This document shows positions 8,978 to 20,064 of a stretch of 64,000 bases of DNA, one piece after another (the stretch's first letter is position 1; the number at the start of each line of letters is the position of its first letter). The position numbers were made by a program, and so were the translations under genes. The DNA is taken from positions 1 through 64,000 of the forward strand of contig NZ_AQHJ01000024.1 of NCBI RefSeq assembly GCF_014925405.1. The letters are read 5' to 3'. The notes beneath the pieces are model-generated. The model worked only from the letters and a program-made list of their open reading frames with translations, was not told where the DNA came from and ran no database searches. Source of the DNA: Pseudoalteromonas ulvae UL12. GTDB taxonomy: Bacteria > Pseudomonadota > Gammaproteobacteria > Enterobacterales > Alteromonadaceae.

Positions 8978-9010
8978 AAAAAAGCCGACTTAACACAAGG
9001 TTTGTCGGCT
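8978..9010 (-). terminator. Terminator of katG
   Basis: AGCCGAC (8983-8989) pairs with GTCGGCT (9004-9010). On the minus strand the stem is followed by a run of T (8978-8983), about 30 bases after the katG stop. Confidence 0.8.
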
Positions 9011-9037
9011 GATAAGCACTTTTAAGCTAGACAATGC

Positions 9038-11221
<2,184 letters not shown>

Positions 11222-11300
11222 TTACTCCATTGCATGTGTGCCAAGAACCTTTACTCTGGATAATCAATCTCTTCAGCAGAGCAGAGGTTCAATATAACGA

Positions 11301-11335
11301 AAAAAAATACCCCTAAGTTATAGAGGTATTTTTTT
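11301..11335. terminator. Terminator after the GNAT gene
   Basis: AAAAAAATACC (11301-11311) and GGTATTTTTTT (11325-11335) are perfectly complementary. The hairpin with A/T runs on both sides separates katG from the upstream GNAT gene. Confidence 0.85.
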
Positions 11336-11413
11336 ATTCGCGCCAATGGATAAAAACTAAGTGTTCAATCGATTAAACTGATGGTTAACCGATGTGCTTT
11401 AAGCATATTATGA

Positions 11414-11872
11414 TTAAAGAGCGTTAACCGTCGCTGTGCCTGGCTTGATGACAAAGCCTTTTTCAATCCCAGCTTGAAACCCAACTTTTTCATACACCCG
11501 ATGAGCACCTGTCAATTGCTCGCCTGATAACAACATCACCTTATAACAATTGTGTTGCCAAGCAAGTTCAATGGCAAATTCTAGTACTTGCTGACTTAAT
11601 CCTTGCCTGCGAAAGGCTTCAGCGGTAATGACATGTTCAATAATGCCAAACGGCCTGGCTCCGTTGGCAATACTATTATTAAGGCCAAGGGCACAGGTCG
11701 CGGCCAGTTGCCCATTTTGTTCGGCCACAATAATAAAACAAGTCGGATCATCGAGCATGATTTGCCATGCCTGCTGTGCTTGCGCTTCGCTAAGTTCAGG
11801 ATCATCTGGCCGCAACTCTTGATAAAGGGCTTGAACTGCGGCTCTGTCGGCTGCCTCGGCAAGTCGGATCAT
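11414..11872 (-). CDS. GNAT-family N-acetyltransferase
   Basis: 152 residues with the GNAT fold. The acetyl-CoA binding motif A is IIEHVITAEAFRRQGLSQQVLEFAIELA (R-R-Q-G-L is the Q/RxxGxG/A pyrophosphate loop), and motif B is GAHRVYEKVGFQAG near the C-terminus. The acceptor substrate cannot be inferred. It is a single gene, with a good terminator downstream. Confidence 0.88.
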   Translation of the reverse strand: MIRLAEAADRAAVQALYQELRPDDPELSEAQAQQAWQIMLDDPTCFIIVAEQNGQLAATCALGLNNSIANGARPFGIIEHVITAEAFRRQGLSQQVLEFAIELAWQHNCYKVMLLSGEQLTGAHRVYEKVGFQAGIEKGFVIKPGTATVNAL

Positions 11873-11918
11873 GATTGTCTTACTCCTTAGTCAATCGTCA
11901 ATAAATGGCGATACGCTA

Positions 11919-13088
11919 TTATTGTGTATCGGATGCTTGTCGCTGTGCTTGGTAGCGCTCTAATGTGGCTTGTTGTTTATTTTGATGCCACTGAATCAAA
12001 GTTTTTGCCTTCTCAACAGCGCGCAGTTGCACGGCTATCGCTTGCTCAATCTGCCCCTGTTCGCTATAAAACTCGGCCAAAGCAGATTCTGCATACGATG
12101 ACTCAGGATACAATCCAATAATGCGCTTAAATAAGCCTTCAGCTTCTGCGGGTGAATCAGTAATGAAAGAAGTGGCAAGACTGTTTAAAGATGGCTCGGC
12201 TGAAACCTCAAAGCCATATTTTTTATCCGATAAACGCTGATAATAGGCAATAATGGCATCTGCCCCTTGTTTTGAAATCGCAGAATCTGCAGGCAATGGG
12301 GTGAATTTATCCGCAAATAACCCTTCAATGCCATTAATCAAAGTGATGATTGGTCGCGACATATAATTATTGGCTGTGTCAAAATCAACATGCCACTCTA
12401 GGCTTTGTGGTGCAGCACGTTCGAGTGTTTGTTTAAATGTGTTCACTCCCGCAATGTGGCTTTTTTCAAAGCTATGCTTACCAATAGAGATATACACGTA
12501 GCGTAAACGATCATCTAAGGTTTTAAGCTTAGTTTCTGCAATTGCATTAATGTTGAACATGTTCTCGCCAAGAGTTGGGCTTGCTAGTATGTAACCCGTA
12601 AACAGTGCCGGACGATTTAATAAAATGTGCAGTCCTAACGCCGCATTGCCCATAAAACCACTATAGGTTCTAAAACCATTGGTACGATATTGCTTATCAA
12701 GGTTAGTCAGCAAGACTTGTTCAAGATAATCAAGTAACAAAGGATTAGTAGGCTCTGCCCCTAACTGTTCAAAAGCAGCAGCAAATTCACTGTGGTAATC
12801 GGTCGGTGTCACTATGATAGTTTGTGGCCATGGCCATTCACCATTATGACTAAGCCAATCATTGAGTTGGCTAATAGAACCATGGCTTCGTGGGTGTAAA
12901 TCAACATGAAGGTAATAACGTTTGTGTTGATTTTTCTCATCATGATACCCCTTTGGTAGCGTCACGGTGTAATCAATCGGGGTAGTAAAAAAACGCGATG
13001 ATATTTGCATTGTATCTGTAGCCAGTACTTGTGATGAGAAAATCAATGCAATCACCAGCGTTATCGACTCTTTTATACACCTTAACAT
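11919..13088 (-). CDS. Exported esterase-like protein lacking catalytic residues, with TPR tail
   Basis: 389 residues. The first about 23 (ITLVIALIFSSQVLA) are a Sec signal peptide, so the protein is periplasmic or secreted. Residues about 30-265 resemble the alpha/beta hydrolase esterase family related to IroE and esterase D. The elbow that should read GxSxG is GFMGNA (YSGFMGNAALGLHILLNRPALFTGYILASP), so Met replaces the serine nucleophile. The C-terminal His position before the last helix appears as Asn (TANNYMSRPIITLINGIEGLF). The remaining 120 residues look like two TPR-type repeats (EAEGLFKRIIGLYPESSYAESALAEFYSEQGQIEQAIAVQLRAVEKA). The fold is probably kept while hydrolysis is lost, which suggests a binding or scaffold role. 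Confidence 0.75.
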   Translation of the reverse strand: MLRCIKESITLVIALIFSSQVLATDTMQISSRFFTTPIDYTVTLPKGYHDEKNQHKRYYLHVDLHPRSHGSISQLNDWLSHNGEWPWPQTIIVTPTDYHSEFAAAFEQLGAEPTNPLLLDYLEQVLLTNLDKQYRTNGFRTYSGFMGNAALGLHILLNRPALFTGYILASPTLGENMFNINAIAETKLKTLDDRLRYVYISIGKHSFEKSHIAGVNTFKQTLERAAPQSLEWHVDFDTANNYMSRPIITLINGIEGLFADKFTPLPADSAISKQGADAIIAYYQRLSDKKYGFEVSAEPSLNSLATSFITDSPAEAEGLFKRIIGLYPESSYAESALAEFYSEQGQIEQAIAVQLRAVEKAKTLIQWHQNKQQATLERYQAQRQASDTQ

Positions 13089-13262
13089 CCTGTCTTCCTT
13101 TTGTTTTTATTGTATTTTTACAACCTTAAAACATTAGAGCTTCTAAGTCCAACTCAACCAGTTAGCCCAATTTACTCTGCGTTTTTAGATTAATTGGTCT
13201 GTACTGGCCTTTTTGACGTACTGAATTAAATAGTATTTTTTCGATGAGAGACAACGTGCCAT

Positions 13263-14579
13263 ATGAAAAAAATTGGCCTGTATATTTTCGACCATGATTG
13301 CAGAGTGCTCGATAACCCTGCACTGACCCAGTTTAGCCAACAGGTCGATGCCCTGATCTGTGTTTATGTGTTGCCTGCACCCAGCACGTTTGACCGCCAA
13401 TTTAGCCAAACTCATGCCAGTGACGCACAACAGGGGTACATTCACCAAACACTCAGTGAACTTGACGAGAATCTGCGCTTGCTGGGCCAAAAACTGCTCC
13501 TTGTCCAGGCACCTATTCAGACTGTTATTGCGCATTATCTCAAAGTTGAGCACATTACCCATGTGGGGCGCAGCATTCATAGTGGCTATTATGAGCAACA
13601 ACAATGGCAACATGTTCAGCGCCTTTACCCACAACTGCACTATTTTGCTGCCAACAGCAGTCATTTATTCGATCTTGAGCAGCTGCCTTTTACTCTTGAC
13701 GAACTTCCAACCAGTTTTACTCCCTGCAGAAAACACTTTGAGCAGCTCGACGTCCCTGCGCCCTTAGCAACATTAACTCATCTACCTGCGCCTCCCAAGC
13801 ACTTAGCCAATGTTGATTTCAAGGAGATATTCCCGCCATTTAATGGCTATTATTCAGGGGGAGAAATTAGTGCCCGCGACCACCTCAACCTCTATTTCGC
13901 AAGCGAGGCACCAAAAAGCTATAAAGAGACACGGAATGAGTTAATGGGTGATGATTTTTCGACTAAGTTCTCCGGCTTTTTGGCGCATGGTGCTATCAGT
14001 CCAAGACAAATCATGGCATCTTTACGCGAATACGAAGCTTTAAATGGTGCTAATGAGTCGACTTATTGGGTTTATTTTGAGCTTTTGTGGCGAGAGTACT
14101 TCTATTGGTATACCCGTAAACATCAGTCTCGATTGTTTTGTTTTTCGGGTGTCAGAAACAAATCACTCACGACCAGTTTTTATCCGAGTCGCTTTAAACA
14201 ATGGTGCGAAGGCGCAACGCCTTATCCGCTGGTCAACGCTTTAATGCATGAATTAAACGAAACCGGTTGGATGTCAAATCGGGGGCGGCAAATTGTTGCA
14301 AGCTGTTTGGTGAATGAGCTACAGCTTGATTGGCGCTACGGTGCGGCGTATTTTCAACAGCGCTTAATTGATTATGATGTCGCCAGTAATTGGGGAAATT
14401 GGCAATATATCGCAGGGGTTGGCCCCGATCCTCGAGGCGGCCGTCATTTCCATATCAGTAAACAAACGGCTATGTATGATCCGCACAATATTTTTATTTC
14501 CCGCTGGCATGGAGATGCCAATTGCCAAGCAATCACCCAGACTGACATGGTCGACTGGCCAATAAGCGAGCAATCATGA
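13263..14579 (+). CDS. Cryptochrome DASH / FAD photolyase
   Basis: 438 residues. The N-terminal alpha/beta photolyase-like domain (to about 130) is followed by the helical FAD-binding domain. Diagnostic segments are FSGFLAHGAISPRQI, STYWVYFELLWREYFYWY, GWMSNRGRQIVASCLVNEL, DWRYGAAYFQQRLIDYDVASNWGNWQYIAGVGPDPRGGRHF. These match CRY-DASH proteins, which repair cyclobutane dimers mainly in single-stranded DNA and bind FAD plus a folate antenna. The start ATG (13263) directly follows CAACGTGCCAT without a strong ribosome site. Its stop overlaps the start of the next photolyase gene in ATGA, so the two are translationally coupled. Confidence 0.92.
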   Translation: MKKIGLYIFDHDCRVLDNPALTQFSQQVDALICVYVLPAPSTFDRQFSQTHASDAQQGYIHQTLSELDENLRLLGQKLLLVQAPIQTVIAHYLKVEHITHVGRSIHSGYYEQQQWQHVQRLYPQLHYFAANSSHLFDLEQLPFTLDELPTSFTPCRKHFEQLDVPAPLATLTHLPAPPKHLANVDFKEIFPPFNGYYSGGEISARDHLNLYFASEAPKSYKETRNELMGDDFSTKFSGFLAHGAISPRQIMASLREYEALNGANESTYWVYFELLWREYFYWYTRKHQSRLFCFSGVRNKSLTTSFYPSRFKQWCEGATPYPLVNALMHELNETGWMSNRGRQIVASCLVNELQLDWRYGAAYFQQRLIDYDVASNWGNWQYIAGVGPDPRGGRHFHISKQTAMYDPHNIFISRWHGDANCQAITQTDMVDWPISEQS

Positions 14580-16129
14580 CTCCCACTTACTCTACACTGC
14601 GTTTAATTCTGGGCGATCAACTCAACGCCCAGCACTCTTGGTTTAAACAAGACACTAAAAACGTGTTGTACGTAATCGCAGAGCTTCGCCAAGAAACGGA
14701 TTACGCGCCCCATCATATTCAAAAGATATGTGGCTTTTTTGCTGCTATGGAGCAATTTGCGACCGCTCTTCACCAAGCTGGATTTAATGTGTTGCATTTA
14801 ACATTAGATGACACCCAGCATGATGCAGATTTACCGCATTTACTGACACGATTATGCCAAGAGTATCAGTGCCAGCAGATTGAGTATCAACAACCAGACG
14901 AATACCGCTTAGCTAAACAACTGCGCCAACACGACTTTTCGCCTATCAATACACGCTGCGTCGATAGCGAGCATTTCATGCTGCCCTTTAATGATATTAC
15001 CCAGTATTTTAAAAAAGATAAGCATGTCACTATGGAGCATTTTTATCGAAAAATGCGCAAGCGTTTTGATATTTTAATAGACAATGATCAGCCTCTGGGT
15101 GGGCAATGGAATTATGATGCAGATAATCGTGCCAAGTTAAAGAAAACTGATTTAGCCGCTATTCCTGCGCCGCTGTTATTTGACACCGATGTCAGTGCTA
15201 TTACAGCACGCTTAGCCCGCCATCAAGTGAACACCATAGGCAAGTTAACCGCCCCCTTCATTTGGCCCGTTACTCGCAGCCAAGCTAGGCAGCTGTTAGC
15301 TTATTTTTGCCAATATTTACTGCCAAATTTTGGTCGCTTTCAAGATGCAATGACCGCCAATAGTCAACACAGCTGGAGCCTGTATCATAGCCGCCTCTCA
15401 TTTGCGATGAACTGTAAAATGTTGCACCCTCAACAGGTAATGCAAGCCGCCATGGATGCCTATCATCATTCGAATGGTTTGATTAATCTTGCCCAAGTTG
15501 AAGGATTTGTGCGACAAATACTCGGCTGGCGAGAATATGTTCGCGGGGTTTACTGGATGAATATGCCCGACTACAAAACCTATAATACATTGGGCGCTAA
15601 GCGCGATTTACCCTCGTATTTTTGGCATGGCCAAACCAAGATGAATTGTTTGAAACATGCAATCAAACAAAGCCTCGAGACCGCTTACGCTCATCATATT
15701 CAGCGTTTAATGGTGACAGGTAATTTTTGTTTACTGACCGCAATCGATCCAGATCAAGTCGATGACTGGTACTTAGGTATTTATATCGATGCCATCGAAT
15801 GGGTCGAGTTACCCAATACTCGTGGCATGACTCAGTTTGCCGATCATGGCATTGTAGCCACAAAACCCTATTCTGCCAGCGGTAATTACATCAATAAAAT
15901 GAGTGATTACTGCAGTGGCTGCCACTATCAAGTAAAAGAAAAAACCAGCGAAAACGCCTGCCCGTTGAATAGCTTATATTGGCATTTTATGGTTGAACAC
16001 CGTGAACGCTTGGCAAAAAATCCTCGCATTGGCATGGTCTATCGCAATTGGGATAAACAATCGAGCGATTTACAACAAGCCACGCTGGCTCGAGCAAAAT
16101 GGTGCCTAACTCATCTTGAGCAGCTTTAG
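14576..16129 (+). CDS. Iron-sulfur bacterial photolyase (FeS-BCP, PhrB type)
   Basis: 517 residues of the photolyase-related family now known as FeS-BCP, (6-4) photolyases with FAD, a lumazine antenna and a 4Fe-4S cluster. The N-terminal domain starts TLRLILGDQLNAQHSWF. The FAD domain includes NLAQVEGFVRQILGWREYVRGVYW and LMVTGNFCLLTAIDPDQVDDWYLGIYIDAIEWVELPNTRGMTQFAD. The C-terminal cysteines (NFCLL, then YCSGCHY and NACPLN) fit the four cluster ligands. It overlaps the upstream CRY-DASH gene by 4 bases. At its 3' end it overlaps the convergent YciI-like gene by 4 bases (16126-16129). Confidence 0.93.
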   Translation: MTPTYSTLRLILGDQLNAQHSWFKQDTKNVLYVIAELRQETDYAPHHIQKICGFFAAMEQFATALHQAGFNVLHLTLDDTQHDADLPHLLTRLCQEYQCQQIEYQQPDEYRLAKQLRQHDFSPINTRCVDSEHFMLPFNDITQYFKKDKHVTMEHFYRKMRKRFDILIDNDQPLGGQWNYDADNRAKLKKTDLAAIPAPLLFDTDVSAITARLARHQVNTIGKLTAPFIWPVTRSQARQLLAYFCQYLLPNFGRFQDAMTANSQHSWSLYHSRLSFAMNCKMLHPQQVMQAAMDAYHHSNGLINLAQVEGFVRQILGWREYVRGVYWMNMPDYKTYNTLGAKRDLPSYFWHGQTKMNCLKHAIKQSLETAYAHHIQRLMVTGNFCLLTAIDPDQVDDWYLGIYIDAIEWVELPNTRGMTQFADHGIVATKPYSASGNYINKMSDYCSGCHYQVKEKTSENACPLNSLYWHFMVEHRERLAKNPRIGMVYRNWDKQSSDLQQATLARAKWCLTHLEQL

Positions 16130-16416
16130 CTGCTCACTATGTCTTTTAAACACTCGGCCGATTTGGTGACGGTAAACTCTGTAATTTCGTACACTGCGAT
16201 GCCTTCGCGATAAAAAGGATCGTTTTCGAGTAAAATGTGCAGCTCATCACGGCTTTGCATATTGACCAAAATAATCCCACCTGTGCGTGGAACTTTCGGC
16301 CCAGAGGCAAGAAAATGCCCAGCTTGGTAGTTATCATCTAAAAAATTGAGATGCGCTTGTAACGCTTCTTCAACTTGACTCAAATTGGTGTGATACGTAA
16401 TTGAGACAATAAACAT
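16126..16416 (-). CDS. YciI-like protein
   Basis: 96 residues of the YciI / YCII fold, a small alpha+beta barrel (MFIVSITYHTNLSQVEEALQAHLNFLDDNYQAGHFLASGPKVPRTGGIILV). The conserved His in LQAHLNFL and the Asp-Pro in LENDPFYREGIA are the usual active-site-like pair of the family. The biochemical function is not known for most members. It points towards the photolyase operon and shares 4 bases with it. Confidence 0.85.
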   Translation of the reverse strand: MFIVSITYHTNLSQVEEALQAHLNFLDDNYQAGHFLASGPKVPRTGGIILVNMQSRDELHILLENDPFYREGIAVYEITEFTVTKSAECLKDIVSS

Positions 16417-16439
16417 TGGGTACCTTTAAATTATTATTT

Positions 16440-16685
16440 TTATGAAGTCATCGCTTTTAATGCCAAATAAGGCACGATGAATAATATAAACATCAAGAGC
16501 TTATATTGAGCAAAATACTTTAGATAAATCAGGTTGAGGTCTTCTTCATTTAAATCAAAAATTTGAGTATGGATTTGAAGGATCCCTTGCTTAAACACAG
16601 TCAACATCATAAACACCACACACAGTACCGCGATGCTTATCACACTGGCCCAACCAAAAAATTGTGTTAATTCAGCTATGTTCAT
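16440..16685 (-). CDS. Small membrane protein (DUF6868-like)
   Basis: 81 residues with two membrane helices at about 12-32 (ASVISIAVLCVVFMMLTVF) and 60-78 (KLLMFILFIVPYLALKA) around a polar loop. The pattern recalls the DUF6868 family of short proteobacterial membrane proteins; the family name is from memory. No function can be proposed. It lies 23 bases upstream of the YciI-like gene on the same strand and may be co-transcribed with it. Confidence 0.65.
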   Translation of the reverse strand: MNIAELTQFFGWASVISIAVLCVVFMMLTVFKQGILQIHTQIFDLNEEDLNLIYLKYFAQYKLLMFILFIVPYLALKAMTS

Positions 16686-16754
16686 ATACCATCCTTGTTT
16701 AGCGTGAAAAGATTGACCAACTTTAACAAATAGTTACCCGCTTGTAAGTAGATT

Positions 16755-17660
16755 TTAGCTAAGTTGATTAGGAAGCTCGTCGCTCAGTAAATCGATAAAG
16801 GTCCGTACTTTAGCTGAAAGGTGCTTACGACTCGGATAAACCGCATAAACATGGATCTCGGGCTCTACAAACTCTTCAAAAAGTATTTCGAGTTCAGGGT
16901 GATCCCAAGCTTCCGTCAGGTAAAAACCCGGTAAGCGAGTAATGCCTTGCCCAGCAAGCACCATTGCCAGTTGGCTTTGACCATGATTGCAGCGGATTTT
17001 TTGTTTTACATCCACAACAACTTCGTCGCCCTGTTGATCAACAAACGCCCACCGAGTAGGGTTTTTTAAATTGGCATAACAAATACAGTGATGTTTCGCC
17101 AGCTCAAAGGGGTGATGAGGCCGGCCAAATTTTTCGATATACTTTTTGGAAACAATTACATAAGAGCGGGTCGAATAAATACGCTTACAGATCAGGCTCG
17201 ATTCATCAAGTTGCGGAGCCGCCCGAATAGCCAAATCAAAACCATCTGCAATCACATCTATTTTTTTATCACTGAGATCCCAATCTAAACTGACGTTTGG
17301 ATAGCGCTCAAGATACTTTGTCACTACTGGGCGTAAATAATGCTCACTAAAGCCAATTGGACAGCTTATTTTCAACATCCCTTTGGGGTTAAGTTGATTG
17401 TGGGTGATTAAATCAACCGCCTGCTCCGCATCAATCATGAGTTGTAAACAATGCTGATAAAACACTTCTCCTTCTGGGGTTAACGCAATGGAGCGCGTCG
17501 TGCGATTCAACAATCGAGTACCAATACGTGTTTCGAGCTTAGTGATCACTTTACTGACATGCGAGCTGGAATGACCGAGCTGTTCAGCGGCAGCATTAAA
17601 GCCATTGCTCTTAATTACTTGCACAAAAATTTCAATTCCTTCAAAACGATTATTAGTCAT
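16755..17660 (-). CDS. LysR-family transcriptional regulator
   Basis: 301 residues. The N-terminal winged helix-turn-helix (GIEIFVQVIKSNGFNAAAEQLGHSSSHVSKVITKLETRIGTRLLNRTTRSIALTPEG) is followed by a periplasmic-binding-protein-like effector domain. It belongs to the large group close to DsdC/PecT-type redox and drug regulators, where neighbours are often quinone or FMN reductases. It is divergent from the FMN reductase gene at 17816 with a 155-bp spacer, the classic LysR arrangement. It probably controls that gene and itself. Confidence 0.92.
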   Translation of the reverse strand: MTNNRFEGIEIFVQVIKSNGFNAAAEQLGHSSSHVSKVITKLETRIGTRLLNRTTRSIALTPEGEVFYQHCLQLMIDAEQAVDLITHNQLNPKGMLKISCPIGFSEHYLRPVVTKYLERYPNVSLDWDLSDKKIDVIADGFDLAIRAAPQLDESSLICKRIYSTRSYVIVSKKYIEKFGRPHHPFELAKHHCICYANLKNPTRWAFVDQQGDEVVVDVKQKIRCNHGQSQLAMVLAGQGITRLPGFYLTEAWDHPELEILFEEFVEPEIHVYAVYPSRKHLSAKVRTFIDLLSDELPNQLS

Positions 17661-17815
17661 ATAGAAGTAGTCACTTTATTTTTAAGCTATTAATTATTTA
17701 TGTTTATGAATATACACTAAGGTTATTGAATTTTGCAGTGTTGCTGCTTAATTAACTTACACTTTGAAAGTCATCAGCACGCGACTTTCTCACTCTTTAC
17801 AGTTGGAGACATAGT

Positions 17816-18343
17816 ATGAACGTATTAGCCTTTGCAGCCTCAAGCTCGAAACAATCTATTAATAAACAATTAGCCACTTTTACAGCCTCATTGGTGAAAG
17901 AGGCCAATGTGGAAGTGTTGGATTTAAACGAGTTTGAAATGCCAATTTATAGCAGCGACCGTGAAAACGAGTCCGGTATTCCGGTGCTTGCTCAACAGTT
18001 TTTCAATAAAATTACCCAAGCAGACGCTGTGATTATTTCATTTGCTGAACACAATGGTTCCTATACAGCTGCGTACAAAAATATTTTTGATTGGGCTTCT
18101 CGTATCAACCAAAAAGTATTTCAAAACAAAGCCATGGTTTTACTTGCCACTTCACCCGGCCCTGGTGGTGCAAAATCGGTGCTCGCTGCTGCTACTGGTT
18201 CAGCGCCATTTTTTGCCGCTGATGTGAAAGCCAGTGTGTCCGTCCCAAGTTTTTATGACAATTTTGATATGGACACACAACGTATTGCTAATGCTGATAT
18301 TTTAGCGCAATTACAGCAAGCAGCAGATCTGTTAGCGCAATAA
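17816..18343 (+). CDS. NAD(P)H-dependent FMN reductase
   Basis: 175 residues of the flavodoxin-like FMN reductase family. The phosphate-binding loop AFAASSSKQSINKQLA near residue 5 and the FMN loops FAEHNGSYTAAYKNIFDW and ATSPGPGGAKSVL are typical. Enzymes of this group reduce FMN, quinones or azo compounds with NAD(P)H in the cytoplasm. The start ATG follows TTGGAGAC, a good ribosome site. The divergent LysR gene is the likely regulator. Confidence 0.9.
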   Translation: MNVLAFAASSSKQSINKQLATFTASLVKEANVEVLDLNEFEMPIYSSDRENESGIPVLAQQFFNKITQADAVIISFAEHNGSYTAAYKNIFDWASRINQKVFQNKAMVLLATSPGPGGAKSVLAAATGSAPFFAADVKASVSVPSFYDNFDMDTQRIANADILAQLQQAADLLAQ

Positions 18344-18526
18344 CACTGCCTGCGGATGCATCCGTTCAATCGTCTTTATTGAACTTATTTGAAAGTTTAT
18401 CAGCACTGCACGGGTCACCTTGGCACTTAAGATTATATTTGGAATTTTTGTGACTAAGCTGACCCAACACAGTGTTTTATATTAGGGGTTGTTGATCTTT
18501 AGTGATTATTTAGCATGGGTACTACC

Positions 18527-18578
18527 ATCAGCAATCTAAAATAAATGCTGATTCAGCTAACTAAGTAACTAGTTGGCT
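18527..18578. other. Two adjacent hairpins at the convergent gene ends
   Basis: ATCAGCA (18527-18533) pairs with TGCTGAT (18546-18552), and AGCTAACTA (18555-18563) with TAGTTGGCT (18570-18578). They lie between the convergent FMN reductase and the SpmA-SpmB-like gene and may end transcription, though no T run follows. I see nothing else in the 237-bp gap. Confidence 0.4.
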
Positions 18579-18580
18579 GA

Positions 18581-19807
18581 TTAACCGAAAAACCAATAAC
18601 ACACTGCGATTGCTGTCATAATACCGGCTAAGTCGGCAGCCAAGCCACAAGCAATCGCATGTCGGGTATGTTTAATCCCCACCGCACCAAAATAGACCGC
18701 CAGCACATAAAAAGTGGTTTCTGTCGAGCCTTGAATGGTGGATGCCAATCGCCCAGAAAATGAATCTGCACCGTGGGTATTCATGGTCTCGAGCATCATT
18801 GCACGTGCACCAGAGCCACTAAGCGGTTTCATAAATGCCGTTGGCATCGCATCAACAAAGCGTGTATCACCATTACATAACGCGACTAAATAACGTAGTC
18901 CATCCAACAGAACATCTAACGCACCACTGGCTCGAAAAACCCCAATGGCGCATAACATCGCTAATAAATAAGGGATTAAAGAAATCGAAAACTCAAACCC
19001 TTGTTTGGCCCCATCGATAAATTGCTCATACACGTTCTGTTTTTTATAGTACGCCCAACAAAAACAAATCAGCACAAACGAAAAAATCAAAAAGTTACTT
19101 AATACCGCAGACTGATAACTTAATTGCTCAGCCGCTAAGGTGCCAAAATACAAAACCAGCGCCAATATAGCCGCAACCAAAGTGCCTAAATAAGCCAAAG
19201 TAACTGCATGATATAATTTAATTTTTTGTACCCAAGCGACCACTAATAAGCCAACCATAGTGGAGCTAAATGTCGCAAGTAAAATAGGAATAAACACATC
19301 CGTCGGTGACGCCGCCCCTTGCTGCGCACGATAAACAAACACAGCTATCGGAAACAGTGTCACAGAGCTGGTATTGAGGACTAAAAACAAAATTTGCGCA
19401 TTGCTGGCCGTTTCTTTATTGGGATTAATGCTTTGTAAATCATGCATCGCTTTAATTCCCAGTGGCGTTGCAGCGTTGTCTAAACCTAATAAATTAGCCG
19501 AAAGATTCATGGTAATTGAACCAAACGCAGGGTGATTTTTTGGTACATCTGGCATTAAACGAGAAAAAAGAGGCGACAATCCCCGAGCAAGGACATCAAC
19601 CATGCCGGCTTTTTCGGCGATTTTCATCACTCCTAGCCAAAAACACAAGGCACCAATTAACCCAATCGCAACTTCAACTGAGACTTTTGCCATGCTAAAT
19701 AAGGCTTGCACCATGCGCTCAAACACCAAGCCATCTCCGCCTAACCACATAGCCAATGCAGAAAAAAACGCGATGATAAAAAAAGACAGCCAAATTTTAT
19801 TTAACAT
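18581..19807 (-). CDS. SpmA-SpmB-like nucleoside recognition (Gate domain) membrane protein
   Basis: 408 residues with about 8-10 hydrophobic helices in two halves. The first half (GALCFWLGVMKIAEKAGMVDVLARGLSPLFSRLMPDVP...NMLANLLGLDNAATPLGIKAM-type segment) corresponds to SpmA, and the second (FIDGAKQGFEFSISLIPYLLAMLCAIGVFRASGAL...MLETMNTHGADSFSGRLASTIQGSTETTFYVLAVYFGAV) to SpmB. The Gate / nucleoside-recognition motif occurs in transporters. In Bacillus the two genes act in spore maturation; the role of the fused form in non-sporing proteobacteria is unknown. Single gene. Confidence 0.85.
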   Translation of the reverse strand: MLNKIWLSFFIIAFFSALAMWLGGDGLVFERMVQALFSMAKVSVEVAIGLIGALCFWLGVMKIAEKAGMVDVLARGLSPLFSRLMPDVPKNHPAFGSITMNLSANLLGLDNAATPLGIKAMHDLQSINPNKETASNAQILFLVLNTSSVTLFPIAVFVYRAQQGAASPTDVFIPILLATFSSTMVGLLVVAWVQKIKLYHAVTLAYLGTLVAAILALVLYFGTLAAEQLSYQSAVLSNFLIFSFVLICFCWAYYKKQNVYEQFIDGAKQGFEFSISLIPYLLAMLCAIGVFRASGALDVLLDGLRYLVALCNGDTRFVDAMPTAFMKPLSGSGARAMMLETMNTHGADSFSGRLASTIQGSTETTFYVLAVYFGAVGIKHTRHAIACGLAADLAGIMTAIAVCYWFFG

Positions 19808-20064
19808 AGAAGATAAGTTCTTAATTACGAGGGTAATATTGTTTCATTAACTATCAGAAAAGTCACAAAAAAATACTCAGAGCTAAAACGATGCAACGAA
19901 GGAATAATCGAGTATTCATTACACCTCTTCAGATAATTGGTTTTAATTTACTTTAAATTAACACTAAGCCAATTGATACCTTTAACGTTCAAAGAGTTAA
20001 ATTATTTAATCGCACCGCGCTTTGCTGGTATTATGGCGCCCTGATAAATCCAAGGGCGAATACA

